Below, one piece after another: positions 15,805-22,545 of a stretch of 32,180 bases of DNA (position 1 is its first letter; every line of letters begins with the position of its first letter). The stretch comes from Nitrospirota bacterium (GTDB lineage: Bacteria > Patescibacteriota > Gracilibacteria > UBA1369 > LOWO2-01-FULL-3). The position numbers were made by a program, and so were the translations under genes. The stretch spans positions 1 to 32,180 of the forward strand of contig JAUVQE010000004.1 of the NCBI GenBank assembly GCA_030598325.1, read 5' to 3'. The notes beneath the pieces are model-generated. The model did not search any database. It worked only from the letters and a program-made list of their open reading frames with translations, and was not told the origin of the DNA.

Positions 15805-15831
15805 TTAAAAAACGACTCCGGTACAGAGTCG
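15805..15831 (-). terminator. Intrinsic terminator after the small secreted protein gene
   Basis: Inverted repeat CGACTC (15813-15818) and GAGTCG (15826-15831) with a 7-nt loop. On the minus strand the stem is followed by a TTTTTT tract (15812-15807). It lies 28 nt after the stop codon at 15859. The plus-strand side also ends in CTTTTT. Confidence 0.75.
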
Positions 15832-15858
15832 CTTTTTATTATGCCCCATTTATTCCTT

Positions 15859-16263
15859 TTATTCGGCATTTCCTAGTCCACATTTGCAGTTGAGGTTGTA
15901 GGATTTTTTCTCCATCTTCTTTAGCTTTTGCATATTTTGGAGTTTGACCCCAGCTTCTTCAAATAGTGCTTTGGCTCCTTCTCTGTTGCCTTCTTGCATC
16001 ATGGTGTGAGCTTCCTGCATTAAACCAAACTGCTCTTCTGACAGCTCTTCTCCGGTTCTTTCCTGATGCTTCTCTGCGATCACGTCATAGTCGCCATTTT
16101 CCAGAGCTTCCTTCAGCATTTCTTTTTGCTCTAATTTTTGGAGAAGTTCTGCCTTTTTAACTTCCTTTTTAACTTCTACCGAGTCCGCGAAGACTGTTAC
16201 AAAAGAAGTTGCCAGTACTACCACAATTAGTGATAAGACAGTGAGTTTTGCTTTGATTGTCAT
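15859..16263 (-). CDS. Small secreted helical protein linked to the ECF sigma cassette
   Basis: The 134-aa product has a clear signal peptide (MTIKAKLTVLSLIVVVLA, cleavage probably after VFA near residue 27). The mature domain is Lys/Glu-rich and helical, with EKHQERTGEELSEEQFGLM and HTMMQEGNREGAKALFEEAG repeats, and a C-terminal NCKCG pair of cysteines. It resembles in style small periplasmic stress-binding proteins of the CpxP/Spy kind, but I cannot assign it to a family. A longer frame from 16302 exists, but its extra residues precede the signal peptide, so 16263 is the start. It lies 59 bp after the membrane gene; the gap contains the perfect palindrome ACTATATAGT (16301-16310), a possible operator. 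A terminator follows. Confidence 0.78.
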   Translation of the reverse strand: MTIKAKLTVLSLIVVVLATSFVTVFADSVEVKKEVKKAELLQKLEQKEMLKEALENGDYDVIAEKHQERTGEELSEEQFGLMQEAHTMMQEGNREGAKALFEEAGVKLQNMQKLKKMEKKSYNLNCKCGLGNAE

Positions 16264-16322
16264 CGTTTTTGGGTTAAATATTTTTATATAACAAGCTTGC
16301 ACTATATAGTACGCGAAAACTT

Positions 16323-17045
16323 TTAATTTTCTTTCATTTTTATGAAATTTCCTTTCCAGGGTTTGATTTTTTCAGCATCAAACGTTCCCTTTTCGCCCTT
16401 TTTGCCCATTCCACCAATAATCATTCCTTCTTCTAACTCCTTCAGCATAAAATCAGGGACCATTTCTGTGTTGATTTCCAAAATATTCCCTTTCAGCCCC
16501 TTGAGCTCTATTTTGTCTTCTTCAATTTTCATGATTTCGCCTCCCACCAATCCTTTTTCTATCTGTGACCAGATATCGATTTTCTTATCCAAAGTCATCT
16601 CCTTGTAGAAAGGAAGATGCTCCAATGCTTTTGCGTCCATTCTTTTCGCTACTCCCGCTCCGAAAAACGCAAATCCCAGGATTATGCTGGCCAGTACGGT
16701 CAAAATAACCACAAGAGGTAATTTATATTTATATCCTTTCTTTGTATGCTTAAAATTGTAGTCGGCGACTAAAATAAATACCCCAAGAATAATCAGCCAA
16801 AAATACGGAATTGATCTGAAGAAAAATCCCACAAAACTTACCCCCAATTGTCTGTGAATTTCCCAATCATTAATAGTCAGCTTAAAAATCATCATGGATG
16901 CGGCCAGACCTCCTATCACTACACAAAGTCCAAAAAATCCCCAGAATACGTAGTTTTTGAGGAGAAACTCCCACTTTGGTTTTGGTTTTATGTGTTCTTT
17001 CTTTATCTTGTTTAAGACCGATTTTGATAAATCTTTTTTACTCAT
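16323..17045 (-). CDS. Three-TM membrane protein, probable anti-sigma factor of the adjacent ECF sigma
   Basis: The 240-aa protein has a basic N-terminal cytoplasmic segment of ~28 residues (SKKDLSKSVLNKIKKEHIKP). Three TM helices follow, at about residues 31-55, 73-93 and 107-129. After these comes an extracellular C-terminal domain with VGGEIMKIEEDKIELKG and GMIIGGMGKKGEKGTFDAEKI, a short beta-barrel pattern like the DUF5666/OB-type domains. There is no zinc-binding HxxxCxxC motif, so this is not a standard ZAS anti-sigma. The role is inferred from position: its ATG overlaps the sigma gene stop by 8 nt (ATGAGTAA), the usual coupling of sigma and anti-sigma genes. Confidence 0.72.
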   Translation of the reverse strand: MSKKDLSKSVLNKIKKEHIKPKPKWEFLLKNYVFWGFFGLCVVIGGLAASMMIFKLTINDWEIHRQLGVSFVGFFFRSIPYFWLIILGVFILVADYNFKHTKKGYKYKLPLVVILTVLASIILGFAFFGAGVAKRMDAKALEHLPFYKEMTLDKKIDIWSQIEKGLVGGEIMKIEEDKIELKGLKGNILEINTEMVPDFMLKELEEGMIIGGMGKKGEKGTFDAEKIKPWKGNFIKMKEN

Positions 17046-17586
17046 ATTTAAAGTGGTTATTTTTTAGGATTTCCCGGAATTTTTCTTTTGCGCGGTTTAG
17101 CAGTGTCGCGGTTGTACCCATCGGTTTTCTCAGAATGTTTGAAATTTCCCGATAATTTTTGTCTTCCAGATATTTTAGGATGAGTACGTCTCTATATTTT
17201 TTATCCAATTTTGAAAGTAGGTGTGATATTTCTTCTTTTTGGATTTTGTTGTGGATTTTGTTGTGGATTTTGTCTTTCAGGTTGAATTCCGATTTTATTT
17301 TTTCGAGTAACATCGTGTTATCTTCCAATGAAAGCGTTTGTGACGCTTTTTTATTTTTTCTGTAGAAACTGATTGTGTGATTGTGTGTGATTCTGTATAT
17401 CCAACTGGAAAATTTCAGATCTGTATCGTAGTCGTTTAAGTTTTCGTAAGTTTTTATAAAAACTTCCTGGAGAATGTCTTCCGCGTCCCCGTCGGAAATT
17501 TTAGCCAAACGCTTGATATATATGAACAATCTTTTTTCGTACCTTTGTATCAAAAAAACAAAATCATCGGCGTTTTTCAACGCCAA
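17038..17586 (-). CDS. ECF-type RNA polymerase sigma factor (start uncertain)
   Basis: The 182-aa protein has sigma region 2 (GDAEDILQEVFIKTYENLNDYD, then FSSWIYRITHNHTISFYRK) and region 4 (LDKKYRDVLILKYLEDKNYREIS, then MGTTATLLNRAKEKFREIL), with no region 1 or 3: an ECF factor. The linker contains a duplicated IHNK from a 12-bp repeat. The first accepted start codon, TTG at 17586, cuts off residues SDTQLVALALKNADDF that match the normal ECF N-terminus (SDxxLVxxALxGDxxAF). In-frame codons between the stop at 17638-17640 and 17586 include ATT at 17634 and ATA at 17628, so the true start is probably upstream at a non-canonical codon. It heads an operon with the probable anti-sigma gene. Confidence 0.88.
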   Translation of the reverse strand: MALKNADDFVFLIQRYEKRLFIYIKRLAKISDGDAEDILQEVFIKTYENLNDYDTDLKFSSWIYRITHNHTISFYRKNKKASQTLSLEDNTMLLEKIKSEFNLKDKIHNKIHNKIQKEEISHLLSKLDKKYRDVLILKYLEDKNYREISNILRKPMGTTATLLNRAKEKFREILKNNHFKYE

Positions 17587-17654
17587 GGCGACCAGTTGCG
17601 TATCTGATTTGCTGTTTATTTCTTTTATGCAAATAGCTTATTTGATTCATTCTT

Positions 17655-17660
17655 ATTATA
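17655..17660 (-). promoter_or_regulatory. Perfect -10 (TATAAT) upstream of the ECF sigma gene
   Basis: Minus strand TATAAT at 17660-17655, with transcription expected near 17648, about 20 nt before ATA 17628 and 62 nt before TTG 17586. The position fits the longer protein better than the shorter one. No clear TTGACA lies 17 bp upstream. Confidence 0.4.
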
Positions 17661-17688
17661 CGCTAATAACGGTATTTTTCTTTCACTA

Positions 17689-20600
17689 TTATGTTCCCCT
17701 GTAAATCATTTCTGCCGCTTCCCCTCTTGTTAGAGGCTGATCAAGCCCATTCTCCTGTAATATAAAGTTAAGCGTTGTTCCTCTGGCGTAACGCACGTAC
17801 GGAACAAACCATTCTTCACCGGACTCTACATAAAATTCCAGTCCCTGTGTTTCCAAAATGATTTTCAGGGCTTCCACGGTATTTACCGGATTACCGGGTT
17901 TAAATGTTCCGTCTGGATTTCCGTGAATTATTTCCAGTCGTTTTGCGGTACAAACAAATGTGGAGAACCATTCATCATTCACATCGGGGAAACAATAATT
18001 TCCGTAGATGCCTTCCACAAATGTATTCATGACTATTTTCGCGAATTCAGCCCTGTTTAGTCCGTCATCCGGCTTGAATGAGCCATCGGGGTGTCCATCA
18101 ACCACTCCTATACCTTCCAGATAAGCGATCGCGTTTTCGTATTTGTGTCCCCATACGTCATAAAACGAAGTTCCCTGGGAAACATAAGGTTTTGCTTCTT
18201 CATCTTTTTCCGTCATATCCTCTTCAATAATTTCATCTTTGATCGGTTCAGGATCGTCCGTAATCGGATCGATATCCGGAACTTCTATCCCAATACTCTC
18301 GTTTGTTTCTTCTATTACAAGATCCCAATGCGGATTATAAGTATATGAAACATTTGGCTTGGGAGCAGTCAGTGCGGCATATGCATCCGGAATACCTTCT
18401 CCCATTTTATTGCTGTAGTAAATATTTGTATCATCAATATTTTTTGCCGTATCCAAAAGCACATATTTTATTTCTTCAATATTCCAATCGGGATGTTCGG
18501 ATTTAATCAGAGCCACGACTCCCGCCACTATCGGGCTTGAGAAAGATGTTCCGTCCGCTGTTCCGTAGTATCCGTAATCTGAAGGAACAGCAACCGGAAT
18601 ATATTCACCCGGTGCTGATAAATCCGTGCACACATTTCCGTAGTTGGAAAAATAAGACAGTCTGTCGGCTTCATCGGTTGAGGCCACTCCCACAATAGCA
18701 TTTTTATTAACATCTACGCATACAGGAGCGTAGGAAGAGTAATAATCCAGATCCGACCCTTCGTTTCCGGTCGCGGCCACAACAAAAACGTTATTGTCAT
18801 AAGCATATTGAATCACATCTTCGTAATAAGATAACGAATCTATTCCGCCAAAACTCAGGTTTATAATGTCCGCGCCATTATCAACGGCGTATTTCATCGC
18901 CATGAGAGCCCCGTCAATACTCACGGTGTATCCGTCATAATTTGCTATGTTTAAAGGCATTATTTTTACGTTTGGGGCTATCCCCGCAACTCCTTTGGTA
19001 TTGTCTTTTTTAGCCGCGATAACGCTTGAAACCATTGTTCCGTGTTCGCCACGCGGAGACATTGAGTTGGAATCGAGAACAAAATCCCATCCGTAAACGT
19101 CATCGACATATCCGTTTTTGTCATCATCAATTCCATTATTTGCGATTTCGTCCTCATTCTCCCAGATTGCGTGCCTAAGATCTTCGTGATTAATATCGAC
19201 ACCACTATCTATCACGGCAACTATTACGTCGCTTGAGCCTTCTGTTATCTCCCATGCGTCTTCAATATTTATTGTTCCCAAATGCCATTGGTGCTGGGAA
19301 TATTCATCATTCGAATATCTATCAATAGATATTATTATCGTATATACGGTGGCGGATTTTATTCCTTGTGAATTTTCTACGTATACATCTCCGCTTATAG
19401 CGTTGTCCGGAACTGTAAAAGTCACATCCGTATTGCTCCAGCTTACTATGTCACATTCAAGATTATTTATGACAATCTTTCCCGGGCTTGTTCCAAAATA
19501 ATATCCGCTGTAAGTATATGTTTCTCCCTGTTCCATTTGACGATAATACCATTCTATAACCGGCTTGTGACCGACTGTATAGGCGGGACTTTCGATAAAG
19601 TCATAATAACCGGTGTTTGGGAAATATACTTTCAAACCAATTGTTCCGGAATCTTCCTCATTTATGAAAGAAGGTGTTGTTACGATGACTTCCGTGTCAC
19701 TCCACTGCTGGAGATAGAAATCTAAATTGCCGTCGCTTATACAATTTTCGTTGAAGCAGATCTGACTATATTCGTTTACATATGAATCTCCAAATCCCTG
19801 TCCTGTAATTGTTACGTCTGTTTCTCCCGGAATCAGGATTTTCGGAGAAATGTAGGTTATTTCAGGGTCGGGAAGCGCTGTAAGTGTGAATTGGGTTCCT
19901 GAATAAGTTATTCCGTATTCTTCGCTTGTTGGAATTTGGAGGATCAGGCTTATTCTTCCTTGTGCATCAACAAATTCCGGTACCAGAACCTGTATTTCGG
20001 TGTCCGACCAGCTTACGAGATAGGTATCCAGGGCTGTGTCATCTATACAACTGTTGTTTTCGAAGCATATTTGATTTTGTCCTTGTGTGTATTCATTTCC
20101 AAATTCGTATCCTGAAATAGTCAGAGTTGTTTCTCCGGGAGTAAGCTCCGCCGGGGAAAATGACGTGATTTTTGGGAGTAATCTGTAATTGCTTGTGCTT
20201 TCAATAGAGGTGTATCCTCCTGCGGATGTGGAATAAATTTTTAGTTTGAGTTTGCCGGGACCCGTCAGATTTTCCGGAATGGTAAGTTCTATCTGTGTGG
20301 GCGACCAGCTTTGGAGATAGGTATCGATGTCGTCATCCGTAATGCATGTTTCGTCAAAACAAATTTGGTTTGAATCCGGTACGTAAGAATCTCCGAAATC
20401 TGTTCCTAAAATCGTGAGAAGAGTTTCTCCCGGAGCGAGCAAGGTGGGAGAGAATGAAGTAATTTCCGGAGCTAAAACGGGATCGGGGTCGTCAGGATCG
20501 TCAGCGGGGTCGTCAGGATCGTCAGCGGGGTCATCGGGATCGTCAGCGGGGTCGTCAGGATCGTCAGCGGGGTCATCGGGATCGTCAGCGGGGTCGTCAG

Positions 20601-21345
20601 GATCGTCAGCGGGGTCGTCAGGATCGTCAGCGGGAGGATCGTCCGCGGGAGGATCATCCTCTGCGATTGTGAATTGTGTTCCACTTTTGATGTAAGAATA
20701 ATTTTCCAGGCTCGGTGTATATAAAAGAAGCCAAATTTCACTAGGGGTATCTACAAAATCGGGAATAAGAACCTGGACCTGCGTATCCGACCAGTTTTGG
20801 AGATAAGTGTCTATATCCAATGTCGGGATACAATTTTCCTGTCCGAAACAGATTTCATTTACCATTGAATTGTAGTCGTCTCCGAAATCGCTTCCGTTGA
20901 CAGTTACGACAGTTTCGCCCGGGGTGATTTCTGTTGGGGAGAAAGATGTGATTTCCGGGTCGGGAGGGAGCTGGACGCTATACATGTCCGCGCTTTGAAT
21001 GTAGTCGAAGGTCTCGGTGTCGGGAAAATAAACTCTTAAATCGATTGTGTTCGGATCTGTTCCTATGTCTTCGGGAACCAAAAGCTGGATTTGTTCGTCA
21101 CCCCATGCCTGGAGATAATCGTTTAAACCTGTCGCGTCGTAGCAATTGTCAGCTCCGAAACAAATCTGGTTTTCTGTGGAATTGAATGGAGAGCCGAAAT
21201 TGTTTCCATCGATTGTCAGGACTGTTTCTCCCGGAGTTATTGTAGCGGGAGAAAAGGCTGTGATTTCAGGATCGTTATCACCTACTGCACTTAAGAGAGG
21301 CAAGGCCGCCAATACTAAAATTATGGGGTAGGTCGTTTTTTTCAT
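17689..21345 (-). CDS. Wall-anchored subtilase with six IPT/TIG domains and C-terminal SLH domains
   Basis: The 1218-aa secreted protein begins with a signal peptide (residues 1-20). IPT/TIG domains with the ITxFSPxxxxPGET pattern lie at about 26-125, 129-228, 296-392, 394-490 and 495-595, and a diverged sixth at 600-680. A DDPDDPA-repeat linker occupies about 228-290. The S8 peptidase domain (about 700-1000) has the intact triad: Asp in VAVIDSGVD (near 713), His in GEHGTMVSSVIA (near 765) and Ser in GTSFSSPIVAG (near 936), with oxyanion Asn in AATGNEGSD. Residues ~1057-1218 hold three SLH-like repeats (AYLEGIGVVDGHPDGSFKPD, LEIIHGNPDGTFKPG, LTRGEAAEMI), expected to bind wall polymer. It is probably a surface protease, displayed by SLH anchoring and binding other molecules through its Ig-like arms. 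It has its own strong promoter. Confidence 0.93.
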   Translation of the reverse strand: MKKTTYPIILVLAALPLLSAVGDNDPEITAFSPATITPGETVLTIDGNNFGSPFNSTENQICFGADNCYDATGLNDYLQAWGDEQIQLLVPEDIGTDPNTIDLRVYFPDTETFDYIQSADMYSVQLPPDPEITSFSPTEITPGETVVTVNGSDFGDDYNSMVNEICFGQENCIPTLDIDTYLQNWSDTQVQVLIPDFVDTPSEIWLLLYTPSLENYSYIKSGTQFTIAEDDPPADDPPADDPDDPADDPDDPADDPDDPADDPDDPADDPDDPADDPDDPADDPDDPDPVLAPEITSFSPTLLAPGETLLTILGTDFGDSYVPDSNQICFDETCITDDDIDTYLQSWSPTQIELTIPENLTGPGKLKLKIYSTSAGGYTSIESTSNYRLLPKITSFSPAELTPGETTLTISGYEFGNEYTQGQNQICFENNSCIDDTALDTYLVSWSDTEIQVLVPEFVDAQGRISLILQIPTSEEYGITYSGTQFTLTALPDPEITYISPKILIPGETDVTITGQGFGDSYVNEYSQICFNENCISDGNLDFYLQQWSDTEVIVTTPSFINEEDSGTIGLKVYFPNTGYYDFIESPAYTVGHKPVIEWYYRQMEQGETYTYSGYYFGTSPGKIVINNLECDIVSWSNTDVTFTVPDNAISGDVYVENSQGIKSATVYTIIISIDRYSNDEYSQHQWHLGTINIEDAWEITEGSSDVIVAVIDSGVDINHEDLRHAIWENEDEIANNGIDDDKNGYVDDVYGWDFVLDSNSMSPRGEHGTMVSSVIAAKKDNTKGVAGIAPNVKIMPLNIANYDGYTVSIDGALMAMKYAVDNGADIINLSFGGIDSLSYYEDVIQYAYDNNVFVVAATGNEGSDLDYYSSYAPVCVDVNKNAIVGVASTDEADRLSYFSNYGNVCTDLSAPGEYIPVAVPSDYGYYGTADGTSFSSPIVAGVVALIKSEHPDWNIEEIKYVLLDTAKNIDDTNIYYSNKMGEGIPDAYAALTAPKPNVSYTYNPHWDLVIEETNESIGIEVPDIDPITDDPEPIKDEIIEEDMTEKDEEAKPYVSQGTSFYDVWGHKYENAIAYLEGIGVVDGHPDGSFKPDDGLNRAEFAKIVMNTFVEGIYGNYCFPDVNDEWFSTFVCTAKRLEIIHGNPDGTFKPGNPVNTVEALKIILETQGLEFYVESGEEWFVPYVRYARGTTLNFILQENGLDQPLTRGEAAEMIYRGT
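20481..20640. repeat. 21-bp minisatellite encoding DDPDDPA linker
   Basis: About seven to eight copies of a 21-bp unit alternate between GTCGTCAGGATCGTCAGCGG-type and GTCATCGGGATCG-type variants on the plus strand. In the protein this is a (DDPDDPA)n acidic rigid linker between the second and third IPT domains. The repeat keeps frame, so copy-number change would lengthen or shorten the arm without breaking the gene. Confidence 0.9.
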
Positions 21346-21388
21346 GGGTGTTTAAGGTTTTTGTTTTTGCTTTTGCTCTCAATGTTAT

Positions 21389-21417
21389 ATTATACCACAA
21401 AAACGTGCTTGAGACAA
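21389..21417 (-). promoter_or_regulatory. Strong promoter of the subtilase gene
   Basis: Minus strand TTGTCT (21417-21412), 17-bp spacer ending in TGG, TATAAT (21394-21389), so an extended -10 with a perfect hexamer. The leader to ATG 21345 is about 37 nt, A-rich and without an SD. The stretch 21418-21553 upstream shows nothing else that I can identify. Confidence 0.7.
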
Positions 21418-21553
21418 TCGCTGTAAAATAATGATTTGTCCAAGCAAAAAGGATTTTACCTAACTTGAAAGAGTTTTTGGCTTAAAACTGTGATCGTAAA
21501 TGTAAGAAACCTCATTATCAAATGCGGTCTAATATATATTATAAATTGTTGTG

Positions 21554-21605
21554 GGAGTGAAGGTGGTAAGGACCTTCACTCCAGTAATTTTGTTAGCACC
21601 TTACC
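21554..21605. ncRNA. Predicted pseudoknot element downstream of the GC-rich gene
   Basis: GGAGTGAAGG (21554-21563) and CCTTCACTCC (21573-21582) form a perfect 10-bp stem with a 9-nt loop. Seven of the nine loop bases, GGTAAGG (21565-21571), are perfectly complementary to CCTTACC at 21599-21605, only 16 nt from the stem. The geometry is that of an H-type pseudoknot on either strand. It lies 24 nt past the TAG that would end the frameshifted gene on the minus strand, so a 3' UTR element is the simplest reading. It has no strong U-tract, so it is a poor intrinsic terminator. Confidence 0.55.
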
Positions 21606-21629
21606 TGTATGAGATCACGCTTTTGCCTT

Positions 21630-21777
21630 CTACTCGCCATCGTCGGCAGCAGTGAGGACAGGCACGATCGGGTCGATTTTCAGGTCCATATCGCGCAACG
21701 CACTCTCCAGTTTTTCGATGAATCCTTCCTTGAGCATCCAGACGGCTCCGTCCCCACTGCTCCCCAAGATCCTCAAT
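21630..21777 (-). pseudogene. Displaced C-terminal segment of the GC-rich gene (other frame)
   Basis: Just after the TGA at 21778, the frame one base further along reads HELRILGSSGDGAVWMLK and continues through KLESALRDMDLKIDPIVPVL to a TAG at 21630-21632. Composition and amino-acid style match the upstream frame (GC about 54% on the 120 bases counted, 21661-21780). One extra C in the CCC run at the junction would explain the break. The segment has no start codon with an SD of its own. It is best read as the rest of the same protein, separated by a real or sequencing indel. Confidence 0.55.
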
Positions 21778-22230
21778 TCATGGGTAAGACCTTAAGGGGA
21801 GCAGCCTGTAGGACAATCTCAGTTTCTCCTTGTAATACGCCTCCTCCTGCCTCCAGCCGGGGCTTACCATCCTGAGCATAGCCCTGCAGACTTCATCATC
21901 CGGGCGAGTACCGTTGCTAGGAGGCTTACCATCATACATGGCCTTGCGCACCCGTCGGAGGGACGCCAGTTCTTCTCCAAAAACCTGTTGATCGGGTGGG
22001 AGCAGATCGTGGAGCCGTTCGATATCACTCTGGCTCGTTGCCAGAGTGAGAATGACTGCATAGGCTCTATCCACGCCAAGCACCGAATCCGCCCCCTTCA
22101 AACGCGGAAAACTAAACTGTGGAACCTTGACTCCTCCAACATGATCCAAATCCAAGTCATGAAGCATCTGCTCCCACTTCTGCTCTTTCTTTCCAGTCGT
22201 CATCACAAACCTCTGGTCTGGAATTATCAC
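21778..22230 (-). CDS. Unknown GC-rich gene, N-terminal part (frameshifted)
   Basis: I do not recognise this protein. It has 150 aa from GTG 22230, or 141 from ATG 22203, which opens MTTGKKEQKWEQML and has an AGAGG 6 nt upstream. It is soluble, with alternating charged helices (WEQMLHDLDLDHVGG, FGEELASLRRVRKAMYDGK, WRQEEAYYKEKLRLSYRLL). Its codons favour C/G in third position, unlike all neighbours, which suggests transfer or a different origin. The frame stops at TGA 21778 in the middle of what seems one domain, and protein-like sequence continues in another frame to 21630. It is preceded by its own promoter and a long structured leader and is followed by a pseudoknot. Confidence 0.55.
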   Translation of the reverse strand: MIIPDQRFVMTTGKKEQKWEQMLHDLDLDHVGGVKVPQFSFPRLKGADSVLGVDRAYAVILTLATSQSDIERLHDLLPPDQQVFGEELASLRRVRKAMYDGKPPSNGTRPDDEVCRAMLRMVSPGWRQEEAYYKEKLRLSYRLLPLRSYP

Positions 22231-22234
22231 TTAA

Positions 22235-22388
22235 TCCTCAACTGAGGACACTAGATTGCTGACCAAGCAACCAAGTCGCAATCCCCAAGTGTAACTGCAC
22301 TTCATCCTGGGGTAAAAATTCCTGCGATCCACTGCAACTGCAGTGTTTTTTACCATAATTGGCAAGATCACAACAACACGCAACTGCG
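22235..22388. repeat. Four inverted repeats sharing a CAACTG core
   Basis: Within ~150 bases lie TCCTCAACTGAGGA (22235-22248), AAGTGTAACTGCACTT (22287-22302), CACTGCAACTGCAGTG (22330-22345) and CGCAACTGCG (22379-22388). Each is an inverted repeat centred on the same (C/T)A-AC-TG core, with arms of different sequence but matching complement. Centres are 53, 43 and 46 bp apart. The third is enclosed by GGTAAAAA (22311-22318) and TTTTTACC (22347-22354), forming a larger stem. CCCC (22283-22286) and GGGG (22309-22312) bracket the second. They lie in the predicted leader of the GC-rich gene (minus strand, where the core reads CAGTTG). Confidence 0.65.
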
Positions 22389-22417
22389 CGCCTCAATTGG
22401 ATGATTCAAAGAGGAAG

Positions 22418-22451
22418 CTAACAACAAATCATTGCTATCAAGTCCCTCCTT
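22418..22451 (-). promoter_or_regulatory. Strong SD with a tiny leader ORF (MICC or MIAMICC)
   Basis: AAGGAGG (22451-22445) is the best Shine-Dalgarno I found in the window. It is followed 3 nt later by TTG (22441) and 12 nt later by an in-frame ATG (22432), giving ATG-ATT-TGT-TGT-TAG. The paired Cys codons, directly before a series of hairpins, resemble an attenuator leader peptide. The spacing from the SD is not ideal for either start codon. Confidence 0.35.
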
Positions 22452-22494
22452 GAATCTAAGATTCACCAAAAAGTCAAAGAACAAATGAGTTTAT

Positions 22495-22522
22495 ATTATA
22501 TATTAAAACTGTGCGACGTCAA
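22495..22522 (-). promoter_or_regulatory. Sigma70-type promoter driving the structured leader and GC-rich gene
   Basis: Minus strand TTGACG (22522-22517), 16-bp spacer, TATAAT (22500-22495). Transcription would start near 22488, giving a leader of about 255-285 nt before the GC-rich coding frame, far longer than any other leader in the window. Confidence 0.6.
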
Positions 22523-22545
22523 GTGTGACATGATCTGGTGAGGGA

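Noticed and set aside
17662-17698. Possible ECF-type promoter (GGAAC then CGTT) for autoregulation of the sigma gene
   Set aside because: The spacing between the two elements is about 21 bp, longer than the usual 16-17, and the GGAAC overlaps the stop codon of the subtilase gene.
20414-20695. GSSGSSA-repeat protein on the plus strand
   Set aside because: Shadow of the DDPDDPA minisatellite in the subtilase gene.
21609-21875. Plus-strand frame across the GC-rich gene
   Set aside because: GC-rich DNA has few stops, giving spurious frames. The minus strand has the promoter and continuous protein-like sequence.
22235-22545. Retron- or group-II-intron-type RNA
   Set aside because: No reverse transcriptase gene, no domain V-like hairpin and no msr/msd-type layout could be seen.
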